From UBA1020 sp964520495 (GTDB lineage Bacteria > Patescibacteriota > Saccharimonadia > Saccharimonadales > Saccharimonadaceae), in NCBI GenBank assembly GCA_964520495.1, contig CAZFMZ010000002.1, forward strand, positions 106,050-170,049: 64,000 nucleotides of DNA, read 5' to 3'. Below, piece after piece: positions 22,185 through 31,092 of the stretch. Each line of letters starts with the position of its first letter. Positions within the stretch are counted from its first letter, which is position 1. Made by a program: the position numbers and the translations under genes. The notes beneath the pieces are model-generated. The model was given only the letters and a program-made list of their open reading frames with translations, was not told where the DNA came from and did not search any database.

Positions 22185-24050
22185 ATGGCTAAAAAACCCT
22201 CTTCCAACAAACGGATGAGCAATATCATGCGGCTGACGCTATTCTGGTTCCTGCTGGTCTTTACGACGCTAAGCGTCATCGCACTGACCTCACCCCAGGA
22301 GGACCTGAAAGAAGTGTCGCTCAGTAGCGTGACCAAGCGCGCCAACGAGGGTGAGATTGCCAAGCTTGAAATTACTGGTAACGAAGTGAAGGTAACGCCG
22401 ACCGGCAAGGACAAACCGACCGAAAAGTCCCGCAAGGAAGGCGGCACCAGTATCTACGAACAGGGCTTGAACAAGGAAGCTAACGTTGAAGTAACCGTCA
22501 AGGAACCGTCCGGTACGGGTGATGCGGTTTGGGGACTACTGAGTATTCTGCTACCCGTGCTTCTGATCGGCTTGCTGTTCGTCTTCATGATGCGCCAGGC
22601 CCAGGGTCAGAACAATCAGGCGCTCGGCTTTGGTAAGAGCAAAGCCAAACTGTACGGCCTCGATAAGGAAAAAGTCGTCTTTGCTGACATCGCCGGGAAT
22701 GATTCTGCTAAGCAAGACCTGGAAGAGGTCGTCGACTTCCTGAAGCACCCGAAGAAATATCAACAGCTCGGCGCGAAGATCCCGAAAGGTGTCCTGCTGG
22801 TCGGTAACCCAGGTACCGGTAAGACGATGCTCGCCCGAGCCGTCGCTGGCGAGGCGAACGTACCGTTCTTCTCGATTTCGGGTTCGGAATTCGTTGAAAT
22901 GTTCGTTGGTGTCGGTGCTTCACGAGTGCGTGACTTGTTCGCCAAGGCCAAGAAGAACGCACCGGCTATCATTTTCATCGATGAGATTGACGCTGTCGGC
23001 CGCAAGCGCGGTAGCGGCATGGGCGGCGGCCACGACGAACGTGAGCAGACCCTGAACCAGATCCTGGTTGAGATGGATGGTTTTGAGACGGGCACGAACG
23101 TCATCGTGTTGGCCGCGACCAACCGCGCCGATGTGCTTGACCCTGCCCTCTTGCGACCGGGCCGGTTCGACCGCCGCACCAACATCCTGTTGCCGGAGCG
23201 TCGCGACCGGGAGGCGATCTTAAAAGTCCACTTCAAGAACAAACCGACCGATCCGACCGTCAACCTTGATAAACTGGCGGCTAAGACGGCCGGTTCCAGC
23301 GGTGCCGACCTGGCAAACATCGCCAACGAGGCGGCTATTATCGCGGCCCGCCGCAATTCCAAGTTCATTAGCAACAAGGATCTTACCGAAGCATTCGAGA
23401 AGGTTGCCATCGGCCCTGAACGCAAAGCCAAGGTGATGAATGAAAAGGAAAAGGAACTAACCGCCTATCACGAAGCTGGTCACGCTATCGTCGGCCACAT
23501 CCTACCTGACAGTGACCCGGTCCATAAGGTGACCATCATTCCACGGGGCGGCACGGGCGGAGTCACGTGGTTCTTGCCACCGGAAGACAAGAGCTACACC
23601 AACGTCTATGAGTTCAAAGACATCCTGGCCCGGGCGATGGGTGGCCGTGTGGCCGAGAAAATCAAGTACGGGGCAGACGGCATCACCACCGGCGCCGGCT
23701 CCGACTTGCGTAAGGCGACTGAGATCGCCCGCGACATGGTCATCGAGCAGGGCATGGGTAAGGGGCTGCGCGACCAAGTATTCCATGACGACAACGGTGG
23801 TATGGTGTTCGACAAAATCACACATGAGCGGCCGTACAGCGACGACACCGCCAAGCAGATTGACCTTGAAGTAGAACAACTCATCAAAGAAGCAGCCGAT
23901 CGAGCCGAGGCTGTCATCCGCAAGAACATGGCCAGCCTGGAAGCGCTCGCCCAGGAACTGCTAAAAGAAGAGACGCTTGAAGAGGAAGTCGTCGAAAAGC
24001 TGCTCAAGGATACCGTATTACCGAAAGAAGTCATGCTGCACGCGGCATAG
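22185..24050 (+). CDS. ftsH: ATP-dependent zinc metalloprotease FtsH
   Basis: A 621-aa membrane-bound AAA+ protease. It has a TM helix at about 15-35, a small exterior domain (about 40-115) and a second TM at about 118-138. The AAA module has Walker A GNPGTGKT (Asn replaces the usual first Pro; about 207-214), Walker B IIFIDEIDAVG, the second region of homology with Arg fingers near RPGRFDRR, and the zinc motif HEAGH (about 429-433). It degrades damaged membrane and some soluble proteins. The leader carries GAAAGGACA as ribosome-binding site. murJ follows 18 bp after the stop. Confidence 0.96.
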   Translation: MAKKPSSNKRMSNIMRLTLFWFLLVFTTLSVIALTSPQEDLKEVSLSSVTKRANEGEIAKLEITGNEVKVTPTGKDKPTEKSRKEGGTSIYEQGLNKEANVEVTVKEPSGTGDAVWGLLSILLPVLLIGLLFVFMMRQAQGQNNQALGFGKSKAKLYGLDKEKVVFADIAGNDSAKQDLEEVVDFLKHPKKYQQLGAKIPKGVLLVGNPGTGKTMLARAVAGEANVPFFSISGSEFVEMFVGVGASRVRDLFAKAKKNAPAIIFIDEIDAVGRKRGSGMGGGHDEREQTLNQILVEMDGFETGTNVIVLAATNRADVLDPALLRPGRFDRRTNILLPERRDREAILKVHFKNKPTDPTVNLDKLAAKTAGSSGADLANIANEAAIIAARRNSKFISNKDLTEAFEKVAIGPERKAKVMNEKEKELTAYHEAGHAIVGHILPDSDPVHKVTIIPRGGTGGVTWFLPPEDKSYTNVYEFKDILARAMGGRVAEKIKYGADGITTGAGSDLRKATEIARDMVIEQGMGKGLRDQVFHDDNGGMVFDKITHERPYSDDTAKQIDLEVEQLIKEAADRAEAVIRKNMASLEALAQELLKEETLEEEVVEKLLKDTVLPKEVMLHAA

Positions 24051-24068
24051 AAAGCAAGTAACCCCACG

Positions 24069-25697
24069 ATGGGCCGAGTCCAGAGCGTCGTCGCCAGAGC
24101 TAACCGAAAACTAAGCGTCCAATTCGCAGCGATTTTGATTGCCGGTTCGACGCTTACCTCGATGCTGTTCGGCTTCCTGCGTGAGCGCTTGCTGAACGCT
24201 TCCTACTACGAGACGTATCCGGTCGGACTCGATGCGTACACTGCTGCCTTCCTGGTGCCTGACTTCATGTACTTCATCCTGGTATCGGGTGCACTGAGCG
24301 TCACCTTCATTCCGGTGTTCAATCAGCGCCTGGCGGGCGGCAATAAGCGATCGGCCTGGGAGCTTTCGACCAGCATGATCAACCTGATGGCGCTGGTGAC
24401 GTTGATTGCCAGCGTACTTATGATTATATTTGCCGAGCCACTGATTCGCTTCATCATCGCTCCAGGTCTGAGCGAAGCCGGGACTGCCCTGGCCGTCAGC
24501 ATGATGCGCGTGATCGCGATCAACCCCTTCCTGTTCGCCATCGCTACCGTCATCGCCAGTATCCAACAGGCCTTGGGTCGCTTCACTTTTTATGCGTTGG
24601 CGCCGACCATCTATAACATCGGCATCATCATCGGTATCCTCGTATTCACGAATGGGATAAATCTGTTCGGATGGCAGGTATTCGACGGCGGTATCATGGG
24701 TGTAGCACTCGGTGTCGTGCTTGGTTCGGTCATGCAGTTGCTAGTCAGCTCAATCGGGCTCATCGGCTTAGGATTTGATTACCGTTTCAAGATTCACTGG
24801 AAGAACAAAGGTTTCCGTAAAGTGCTCAGCCTGCTACCGGCCCGTTCGCTTGACCAAGGCATGGATTATCTGGTCGGTATCGTGGAGACGAACCTAGCCT
24901 CCCGGATGGCGGCTGGTACGGTGCGTGCCTACAACCAGGCGGTGACATTGCACATGGCGCCTATCAACCTGATTGGCGTAGCCATCTCGACCGCCGCCTT
25001 TCCGAAGATGACGGAACGACTGAGCGAAGGTCGGCCCGATCTATTCCGTTCGGAACTCCGCACCGTACTACGCGTCATTATCTGGCTGAGCTTACCGGTC
25101 GCCATCATCACTTTTTTCACCCGTGGCTATCTGGTTAACTTCATCCAACCCGGTGGTGACCGCCTGATGGCGCAACTGCTTGGCGCGTTGGTCATCGCCA
25201 TTCTGTTTCGTTCGGTGTACTACATCGCGGCCCGTACTTTCTACGCTCAGCAGGATACCAAGACGCCGCTGTATATCTCTCTGTTTTCCATTGGGCTGAA
25301 TATCGTGCTGGCGATTTGGTTCACCACCGCGCTCGATATGGGGGCCTACGGGCTAGCCTTGGCACAATCAACGATGGCGGCAGTCGAGGTATTCATATTG
25401 TTCGCCGTGATGAATATGCGCTTTGGGGGTATTTTGAACCGAGAGTTCTGGGGGGCGGTCGGTCGCATGGCGAGTGCCACCGGCTTCATGGCGATTGTCA
25501 GTTACCTTCTTGTGACGCTGATGCCGCTGCGGGCAGGTGATGACAGTAGCTTCTACTTCACGTTTCCGAAATTCGTACTCATCGCCGCCGTCAGCTTCGC
25601 TGCGTATGTGACATTCAGCCGCATGCTGAAACTGCGGGAGGCCGAGCCGGTCGTGGTGCGGATTCGTCGCTGGATTACGGGCGGAGTTCGCGGCTAG
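24069..25697 (+). CDS. murJ: Lipid II flippase MurJ (MviN family)
   Basis: A 542-aa polytopic protein with about 13-14 TM helices. It shows the MurJ/MviN features: GFLRERLLNASYY near the N-terminus, FVPDFMYFILVSGALSVTFIPVF in TM2 and MRVIAINPFLFAIA. It moves lipid II across the membrane for wall synthesis. With murC and the class A PBP this indicates a self-made peptidoglycan. Ends with a basic cytoplasmic tail. Probably co-transcribed with ftsH. Confidence 0.93.
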   Translation: MGRVQSVVARANRKLSVQFAAILIAGSTLTSMLFGFLRERLLNASYYETYPVGLDAYTAAFLVPDFMYFILVSGALSVTFIPVFNQRLAGGNKRSAWELSTSMINLMALVTLIASVLMIIFAEPLIRFIIAPGLSEAGTALAVSMMRVIAINPFLFAIATVIASIQQALGRFTFYALAPTIYNIGIIIGILVFTNGINLFGWQVFDGGIMGVALGVVLGSVMQLLVSSIGLIGLGFDYRFKIHWKNKGFRKVLSLLPARSLDQGMDYLVGIVETNLASRMAAGTVRAYNQAVTLHMAPINLIGVAISTAAFPKMTERLSEGRPDLFRSELRTVLRVIIWLSLPVAIITFFTRGYLVNFIQPGGDRLMAQLLGALVIAILFRSVYYIAARTFYAQQDTKTPLYISLFSIGLNIVLAIWFTTALDMGAYGLALAQSTMAAVEVFILFAVMNMRFGGILNREFWGAVGRMASATGFMAIVSYLLVTLMPLRAGDDSSFYFTFPKFVLIAAVSFAAYVTFSRMLKLREAEPVVVRIRRWITGGVRG

Positions 25698-25730
25698 CGC
25701 GCAAAAATGGTATAATCTACCCCTGAAACT

Positions 25731-27509
25731 ATGGACCAATCTCAGATCCGAAACTTTTGTATCATTGCTCATATCGACCACGGTAAATCGACGCTGGCCG
25801 ATCGCTTGCTCGAGATGACCGGAACCGTGCAGCAGCGCGACATGAAGAGCCAGCACCTCGATAGCATGGATCTCGAGCGGGAAAAGGGCATCACAATCAA
25901 GCTGGCTCCAGTACGCATGCAGCATGAGGGGTATGAATTGAACCTGATTGACACCCCGGGCCATGTCGATTTCAGCTATGAGGTTAGTCGTAGTCTCGAA
26001 GCGTGTGAAGGCGCTATTCTGGTAGTCGATGCATCACAGGGTATCCAGGCACAGACGTTGGCGAACGTATACCTTGCCCTGGCGGCTGAACTGACGATCA
26101 TTCCCGTCCTCAACAAGGTTGATCTGCCGGCGGCTGATGTTCCTCGCGTCAGCGCTGAGATCATCAACTTGCTTGGGTGCACCGATGAGGACATTTTGAA
26201 AATCAGTGCGAAGACAGGTGAGGGCGTAGCGGCAGTTCTCGGTGCTATCGTGGCCCGCGTCCAGCCACCGACCGGCAACGCCGAGGCACCGACCCGCTCA
26301 CTTATCTTCGACAGTTACTACGATGACTATCGTGGCGTCATCCTCTACACCCGAACGTTCGATGGCAATATTCAAAAAGGCGATACGATCCAGATGTTGG
26401 CAACCGGGGCGAGCGGGCTGGCACTAGAAGTCGGTGCGCTGCAGCCTACCATGATGCCTGCGACAGCCATCGGTACGGGCGAGATTGGTTATATCGTTAC
26501 CAACCTCAAGACGACCCGTGAAGCCAAGGTGGGCGACACAGTGACGGTGAAGCGAGCCCATGCCGATCAGCCGCTACCTGGGTACCAGAACGTCAAGCCG
26601 TTCGTGTATGCCGGCTTCTTTCCTGTTTCCAACGAAGACTACAACGACCTGAAAGACGCGATAGAGAAGCTAGCTATGAGCGATTCCGCCTTACAGTTCG
26701 AACCAGAGAACTCACCGGTGCTCGGGTTCGGCGTCCGCATCGGCTTCCTTGGCCTGCTCCATATGGACATCGTGCGCGAGCGTCTTGAGCGTGAGTATAA
26801 CCTCGATTTGGTGGTAACGAACCCGAGCACCGACTATCAGATCAGCATGACGACGGGTGAGGAGCTCGATATCAAGTCAGCCGCCAACTTGCCTGAGGTG
26901 ACGAAGATTACCGAGATCCGTGAACCATGGATTAACGGCGAGATCGTCGTGCCACAAGACTACATCGGTGCGGTCATCCAGCTAATCGTCTCGAAGCGTG
27001 GACGGCAGAAGAATCTGAGCTATATCGATGAACGTGCCTTGATAAGTTTCGAAGCTCCGCTCGCAAACCTTCTGACTGATTTCTATGATCAACTTAAAAG
27101 TGTTACCAGCGGCTACGGCAGTTTCAATTACGAGCTGTCCGAGTATCGCACGGAAGATCTGGTACGCGTCGATTTTTACGTGGCCGGTGAGATGATCGAT
27201 GCGCTCAGTGTCATGGCGCACCGGTCGGAAAGCCAGCGCCTTGGCCGTGATATCGTCAAGAAACTCAAGGATGTCATTCCACGTCAGAACTTCCAGGTTG
27301 CTCTGCAGGCAGCCATCGGTGGTAAGTTTATCGCCCGTGAGGACCTGAGCGCCTACCGCAAGGATGTTACCACCGGACTGTATGGTGGTGACGTTTCGCG
27401 TAAGAAAAAGGTGCTAGCCAAGCAGGCTAAAGGCAAGAAGCGCATGAAGCGTTTCGGCAAGGTCGACATCCCGTCCGAAGCTTTCACTGTCATGCTGAAG
27501 CGCGACTAG
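25731..27509 (+). CDS. lepA: Elongation factor 4 (LepA)
   Basis: A 592-aa translational GTPase. The P-loop is AHIDHGKST (about 13-21), G2 is in REKGITIKL, G3 is DTPGHVDF and G4 is NKVDLPAAD. The C-terminal LepA-specific domain with basic motifs (KQAKGKKRMKRFG) is complete. It acts on stalled or initiating ribosomes. TATAAT lies 14 nt upstream. Its stop codon abuts that of the convergent membrane gene without a terminator between. Confidence 0.96.
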   Translation: MDQSQIRNFCIIAHIDHGKSTLADRLLEMTGTVQQRDMKSQHLDSMDLEREKGITIKLAPVRMQHEGYELNLIDTPGHVDFSYEVSRSLEACEGAILVVDASQGIQAQTLANVYLALAAELTIIPVLNKVDLPAADVPRVSAEIINLLGCTDEDILKISAKTGEGVAAVLGAIVARVQPPTGNAEAPTRSLIFDSYYDDYRGVILYTRTFDGNIQKGDTIQMLATGASGLALEVGALQPTMMPATAIGTGEIGYIVTNLKTTREAKVGDTVTVKRAHADQPLPGYQNVKPFVYAGFFPVSNEDYNDLKDAIEKLAMSDSALQFEPENSPVLGFGVRIGFLGLLHMDIVRERLEREYNLDLVVTNPSTDYQISMTTGEELDIKSAANLPEVTKITEIREPWINGEIVVPQDYIGAVIQLIVSKRGRQKNLSYIDERALISFEAPLANLLTDFYDQLKSVTSGYGSFNYELSEYRTEDLVRVDFYVAGEMIDALSVMAHRSESQRLGRDIVKKLKDVIPRQNFQVALQAAIGGKFIAREDLSAYRKDVTTGLYGGDVSRKKKVLAKQAKGKKRMKRFGKVDIPSEAFTVMLKRD

Positions 27510-29027
27510 CTAGCGCAGCGTGAACCACGAATAGATGGCCTGAAGTACCTCGTGGCTTCCCTGCCCCCAGCCGCTCCAGAACCAGTGGGATTCTCCCTGC
27601 ACGATGTACGTGGCGACTCCCCCGCCTGTACCTAACAAAATGATAAGGATGATGCTTGCGACGAATGACATGTAGCGGGAAACACGCGCGCGTCGAGCAA
27701 CTTCCTGCATGGCAACGATGAGCGAGGCGGCTACGAGTGGTAGAACGGGCAGTAAGTAACGCCCGTTGACGGCGACAGGCTCACCCGTCATCACGTAGGC
27801 CAGGTAGAGGCGCCATACCAGCGGAAGGACATAGAGCGCACAGGCGAGCAGCGTTAAGCCGAATAATAATCGATAGTTTCGGGTGAAAAATAGGACGAAC
27901 GCCAGACAGACTGCTCCGAGTATCGTTAATACGGTCAATGTCGTGCGGAGTATTGGCAGCGGTGGTTTGGTCTGGTAGGTGTGGGTCGGTCCGGCTAGTG
28001 CGAAGGTCAAGCGTTGTGACATGCCAGGCAGCCAGTCCTGCAGCGTATATTCGGACAAGCTAACCGGTTCAAACGTAGGGCTGAGACTTTGCTTCATATT
28101 GAAGTTTCGCCGCCATGGTCCGTAATCCATGCAGGCCGTTTCATCGAACACTTCCTCACAGGACGGAATCGGGTTCCCGTATCGTTGGTAGTTATCGACG
28201 TAATGGAACGTAAAAAACAGACTGACAATTAGGGATACACCGATAAGGAGTTTTTTTGGTACAGGTAGATAGCGAGTGCTACGCGCAAATTGACTGCCGA
28301 GCTGAACCAAGGACACCTGTGTGCGCAAACGGAAAACAACAAACGCCAGCCACAGCGCCATGCCTGCTGCTATGGGAAGAATGGCGTATTTAGTCGACAT
28401 GCCCAAAAGTATGGTGATGAGCAGTACCCATGTCGCCATGATCGGTAGGCGATGCTGATGGACAAGTGTCTTACTTATACGCACCGTGCACAGAAACGCC
28501 AGGGCGACGATAGGCAGCAGCAGATTGTCGTAGTTTATCTGACCCGCTAGCATCGGAAAAATTGGTATGAGAGTGAAGAGGGCGAGGGAAAGATGCGTGA
28601 TGGCTCGTGAAACACCTGCTTCCAGTAGGACTTTCCTGAACAAGACGAGGGCGGTCACGACGAAGGCGATATTGATGAAACGAAGCACGACGACGATAGT
28701 ATCGAACGGCACCCCGATCGCATCCATCAGTCGGTAGGGAAAGCTGAGCAAGTAGTGCATCAGGTAGGACGCATCGGCCGTGGCGGGCCCGTAGACGGCC
28801 ATATCCCTCGTATGCTCGATGCCGTACGGAATCCAGCTACGTGCGTAGATATCGATAAGGCCGAGATGGAACTCTTCGTCGAACGCCATTGGGTACAGGC
28901 TGGCCGTGGCGACCCAGCCGGCGCTTATCGTGAAGACGATAACAGTTGCGTAGAAGAACGGGTTGGAAGCAAAAACCGCGCGGAGCTGATTCGACAGATG
29001 GCGTATCTTTCCACCTATCTTCTTCAC
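27510..29027 (-). CDS. GT-C-type membrane glycosyltransferase-like protein
   Basis: A 505-aa protein with about 11-12 TM helices. After TM1 comes an exterior loop with MAFDEEFHLGLID (about 47-59), where the acidic pair resembles the catalytic Asp/Glu loop of GT-C glycosyltransferases and DUF2142-like proteins. A large exterior loop (about 255-310) contains three Cys. It may transfer a sugar from a polyprenyl-phosphate donor to an envelope acceptor. It overlaps the adenylate-kinase-like gene by 4 bp. The substrate is unknown. Confidence 0.6.
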   Translation of the reverse strand: MKKIGGKIRHLSNQLRAVFASNPFFYATVIVFTISAGWVATASLYPMAFDEEFHLGLIDIYARSWIPYGIEHTRDMAVYGPATADASYLMHYLLSFPYRLMDAIGVPFDTIVVVLRFINIAFVVTALVLFRKVLLEAGVSRAITHLSLALFTLIPIFPMLAGQINYDNLLLPIVALAFLCTVRISKTLVHQHRLPIMATWVLLITILLGMSTKYAILPIAAGMALWLAFVVFRLRTQVSLVQLGSQFARSTRYLPVPKKLLIGVSLIVSLFFTFHYVDNYQRYGNPIPSCEEVFDETACMDYGPWRRNFNMKQSLSPTFEPVSLSEYTLQDWLPGMSQRLTFALAGPTHTYQTKPPLPILRTTLTVLTILGAVCLAFVLFFTRNYRLLFGLTLLACALYVLPLVWRLYLAYVMTGEPVAVNGRYLLPVLPLVAASLIVAMQEVARRARVSRYMSFVASIILIILLGTGGGVATYIVQGESHWFWSGWGQGSHEVLQAIYSWFTLR

Positions 29028-29650
29028 GCGCGTACTGCCCCTGACCGCTGCGCCAGCTGAGCGATGAGAGCCGTTGTCACCTCATCCGGCGTGCCGCTAC
29101 CGTCGAGTCTGATGAGGAGACCAAGGCGTTCGTACTCATCGATGACCGGCAGAGTCTTCTCGCGATACTCGGCCAGCCGCTTATCTAAAATATCGGCGGT
29201 ATCGTCGTAGCGGCCACCCCGGTTGTCATGCTCGGCAAGCGCCTGCCAACGTTGGCGCACCATGTCTTCACCCAAATCAAGATAGATGACGGCTTTCAGT
29301 TCATGCCCGGCAGCTTCCAAGGCGTCAATGACGCCTTTCTCTTCGCCTATCCAGCGACCAACTGAGCTTAGAATCAAGGGGGCATCTTTGAATTCCGGCT
29401 TGGAAAGGTAAGGCAGGACGATATTGACGTAATCTTGACTCGGAATCAATTCACCACGGCGCAGAGCGGCGTCGACATGAGATGGAATCTGACTACCACG
29501 TAAGATGTCGCCGCCACCAAGCAGGGTGCCACCGAGCAATGCGGCGACGGCCGTGCCTTGGGTGTCCTTGCCGGCAAACGGTCGACCGAAGATATTGATT
29601 GAGCCGGTCCCCAGCCAGCTACGGATATGGTCGAGAGTTACATCGTTCAT
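29024..29650 (-). CDS. Adenylate-kinase-like nucleoside monophosphate kinase
   Basis: A 208-aa P-loop kinase. The Walker A reads GRPFAGKDTQG instead of the adenylate kinase GPPGAGKGTQ, and later features are of the family: GGDILRG (NMP-binding), SSVGRWIGEEKGVIDAL and the Asp-rich lid region RYDDTADILDKRL followed by the Y-x-x-x-T-P end. It has no Zn-finger lid. It may be a variant adenylate kinase or a kinase for another NMP. A longer in-frame start (29698) exists but the ATG at 29650 is 7 nt after a minus-strand TATACT (29658-29663). It overlaps the following GT gene by 4 bp. Confidence 0.75.
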   Translation of the reverse strand: MNDVTLDHIRSWLGTGSINIFGRPFAGKDTQGTAVAALLGGTLLGGGDILRGSQIPSHVDAALRRGELIPSQDYVNIVLPYLSKPEFKDAPLILSSVGRWIGEEKGVIDALEAAGHELKAVIYLDLGEDMVRQRWQALAEHDNRGGRYDDTADILDKRLAEYREKTLPVIDEYERLGLLIRLDGSGTPDEVTTALIAQLAQRSGAVRA

Positions 29651-29687
29651 GAAGGTAAGTATAATCGAAGCCACGAGAGGTGACAAA

Positions 29688-29728
29688 CTGGCACTCACCT
29701 TGAAAGAGTGCCAGGGTAACGCTATAAT
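29688..29728 (+). promoter_or_regulatory. CIRCE operator and promoter of hrcA
   Basis: CIRCE inverted repeat CTGGCACTC (29688-29696), 9-nt spacer, GAGTGCCAG (29706-29714), both arms perfect. Promoter: TTGAAA (29700-29705) inside the CIRCE, 17-nt spacer, TATAAT (29723-29728). Bound HrcA would block the -35. The ATG is 6 nt after the -10, so the hrcA mRNA should begin at or next to its start codon. Confidence 0.92.
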
Positions 29729-29734
29729 AGCTGC

Positions 29735-30445
29735 ATGAACATGACGGAACGGCAGATTGCCATCCTGGCCGCAATCATTGAACAGTACGCCGAAGTAGCC
29801 GTACCGGTCGGCAGTATCATGCTGGCGAAACTTTTCAACGTATCCAGCGCCACTATTCGAAGCGAAATGGCTAAGTTGGAAGATTTAGGCTTCATTACGC
29901 AGCCGCACACGAGCGCCGGGCGCATACCGACCGATAAAGGCTACCGTTTTTATGTCAACATGCTGACCCAGCAAAACGATGAACCGTTGCAGCTCGATCG
30001 CAGTGCGAGAGCGATTGAGGCGCGGGTGTCCACGCATAACAACCGGGCCGATCGTGCCATTCGGAGTGCCGTCGATAGTTTGGTGGACTTAACGCAGAAT
30101 CTTGGTCTGGCTACTATCGGTGACGAGCTGTATCTGAGCGGTATGGGTAATCTGTTTTCTCAACCTGAATTCATGACCGGAGCGCATGCCCAGAACGTCG
30201 CACGTCTGCTCGATAATCTTGAGCCATGGCTACGCGAGGCTGCTCCGAACCAGCCATTGAATGTGTTTATCGGCTCAGAGAACCCAATTGGTAAGACCAG
30301 CGGGGCGACGCTCATCATCAGTAAGTTCCGATCGCCTTTTTCAGATAACAGCTACATCGGCGTACTTGGTCCGACCCGTCAAAGTTATGCCCGTGTGATG
30401 CGGCTGGTGCGACAGACCGGCGCCATGCTAGAGGAGGTATTGTAA
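29735..30445 (+). CDS. hrcA: Heat-inducible transcription repressor HrcA (short form)
   Basis: A 236-aa repressor that binds CIRCE under normal conditions. The N-terminal winged helix has VSSATIRSEMAKLEDLGFITQPHTSAGRIPTDKGYRFYV (about 32-70), the HrcA signature. The C-terminal GAF-like part is much shorter than in standard HrcA (about 340 aa), but the end PTRQSYARVMRLV matches the family. It controls itself and, by the CIRCE sites seen here, dnaK and dnaJ. The stop overlaps the start of a 44-aa peptide (TAATG). Confidence 0.92.
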   Translation: MNMTERQIAILAAIIEQYAEVAVPVGSIMLAKLFNVSSATIRSEMAKLEDLGFITQPHTSAGRIPTDKGYRFYVNMLTQQNDEPLQLDRSARAIEARVSTHNNRADRAIRSAVDSLVDLTQNLGLATIGDELYLSGMGNLFSQPEFMTGAHAQNVARLLDNLEPWLREAAPNQPLNVFIGSENPIGKTSGATLIISKFRSPFSDNSYIGVLGPTRQSYARVMRLVRQTGAMLEEVL

Positions 30446-30579
30446 TGGAAATCATCAACACGTTGGTGAACGGGATCGTCACCATCATCAAAGCTATCGT
30501 CGACGCCATCGTGGCGGTCATCAACGCGATTGTCCAGGCTATTGTTGGTCTACTTAATGCTATCGTGGGGTTGTTCTAA
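30445..30579 (+). CDS. 44-aa hydrophobic peptide with 11-residue repeats in the heat-shock operon
   Basis: An ORF of 44 codons whose ATG overlaps the hrcA stop (TAATG) with a strong GAGGAGGT ribosome-binding site (about 30431-30438). The stop is 1 nt before grpE. It begins MEIINTLVNG and continues with repeats of an 11-residue unit such as AIVDAIVAVIN and AIVQAIVGLLN. Polar residues (N9, T13, K16, D20, N27, Q31, N38) fall on a 4-3-4 spacing, so a helix would have one polar stripe and the rest Ile/Val/Leu/Ala. This suits a membrane-lying or oligomeric transmembrane helix. CIRCE control predicts heat induction. A membrane-stabilising or chaperone-linked role is inference. Confidence 0.75.
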   Translation: MEIINTLVNGIVTIIKAIVDAIVAVINAIVQAIVGLLNAIVGLF

Positions 30580-30580
30580 G

Positions 30581-31045
30581 ATGGCAAAGCCAAAGAAGCA
30601 AGAAGAGTTGGAGCAACGGGTGGCTGATTTGACCGCCGATCTGCAGCGTACGCGGGCAGATTTTGAAAACTACCGCAAACGGACCGAACAAGAGAAAGAT
30701 ATGGCTCGAGCCTCGGGACGTGCCGGAGCCGTCATGCGGCTACTTCCGGTCATCGATAATATTGAACGGGCAATTAGTCATCTCCCACCCGAGCTGGCGG
30801 ATAATGCCTGGGCTCAGGGAGTCGCAAAACTCATCAAGAGCCTTGAGAAGTCTATGGTGGATATGGGGGTCACTCGCATCGAAGCGAAGGCGGGTACTGA
30901 GTTCAACCCAGACTTACACGAAGCGATTCAGTTCGACGAGGAAGCCGAAGGTGACCATGAAATCATCGCCGAAGAGCTACAGCCAGGTTACAAGGTTGAC
31001 GGCGTCGTCATGCGTCCGAGCATGGTCAAGGTGACGCGTCAGTAA
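30581..31045 (+). CDS. grpE: Nucleotide exchange factor GrpE
   Basis: A 154-aa DnaK exchange factor. A coiled coil (about 5-50, EELEQRVADLTADLQRTRADFENYRKRTEQEK) precedes the four-helix region RLLPVIDNIERAI and the beta domain with the signature FNPDLHEAIQ and GYKVDGVVMRPSMVKV at the end. The start is the ATG at 30581, 1 nt after the 44-aa peptide stop, so translation is likely coupled to it. Co-transcribed with hrcA. Confidence 0.95.
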   Translation: MAKPKKQEELEQRVADLTADLQRTRADFENYRKRTEQEKDMARASGRAGAVMRLLPVIDNIERAISHLPPELADNAWAQGVAKLIKSLEKSMVDMGVTRIEAKAGTEFNPDLHEAIQFDEEAEGDHEIIAEELQPGYKVDGVVMRPSMVKVTRQ

Positions 31046-31092
31046 GCACTTTCGTGCTATGCTACGTATAACAACCTAATGAGGAGACGTAA

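Noticed and set aside
22760..23431. Minus-strand reading frame opposite ftsH
   Set aside because: Ser/Arg-rich low-quality translation that mirrors a highly conserved AAA domain.
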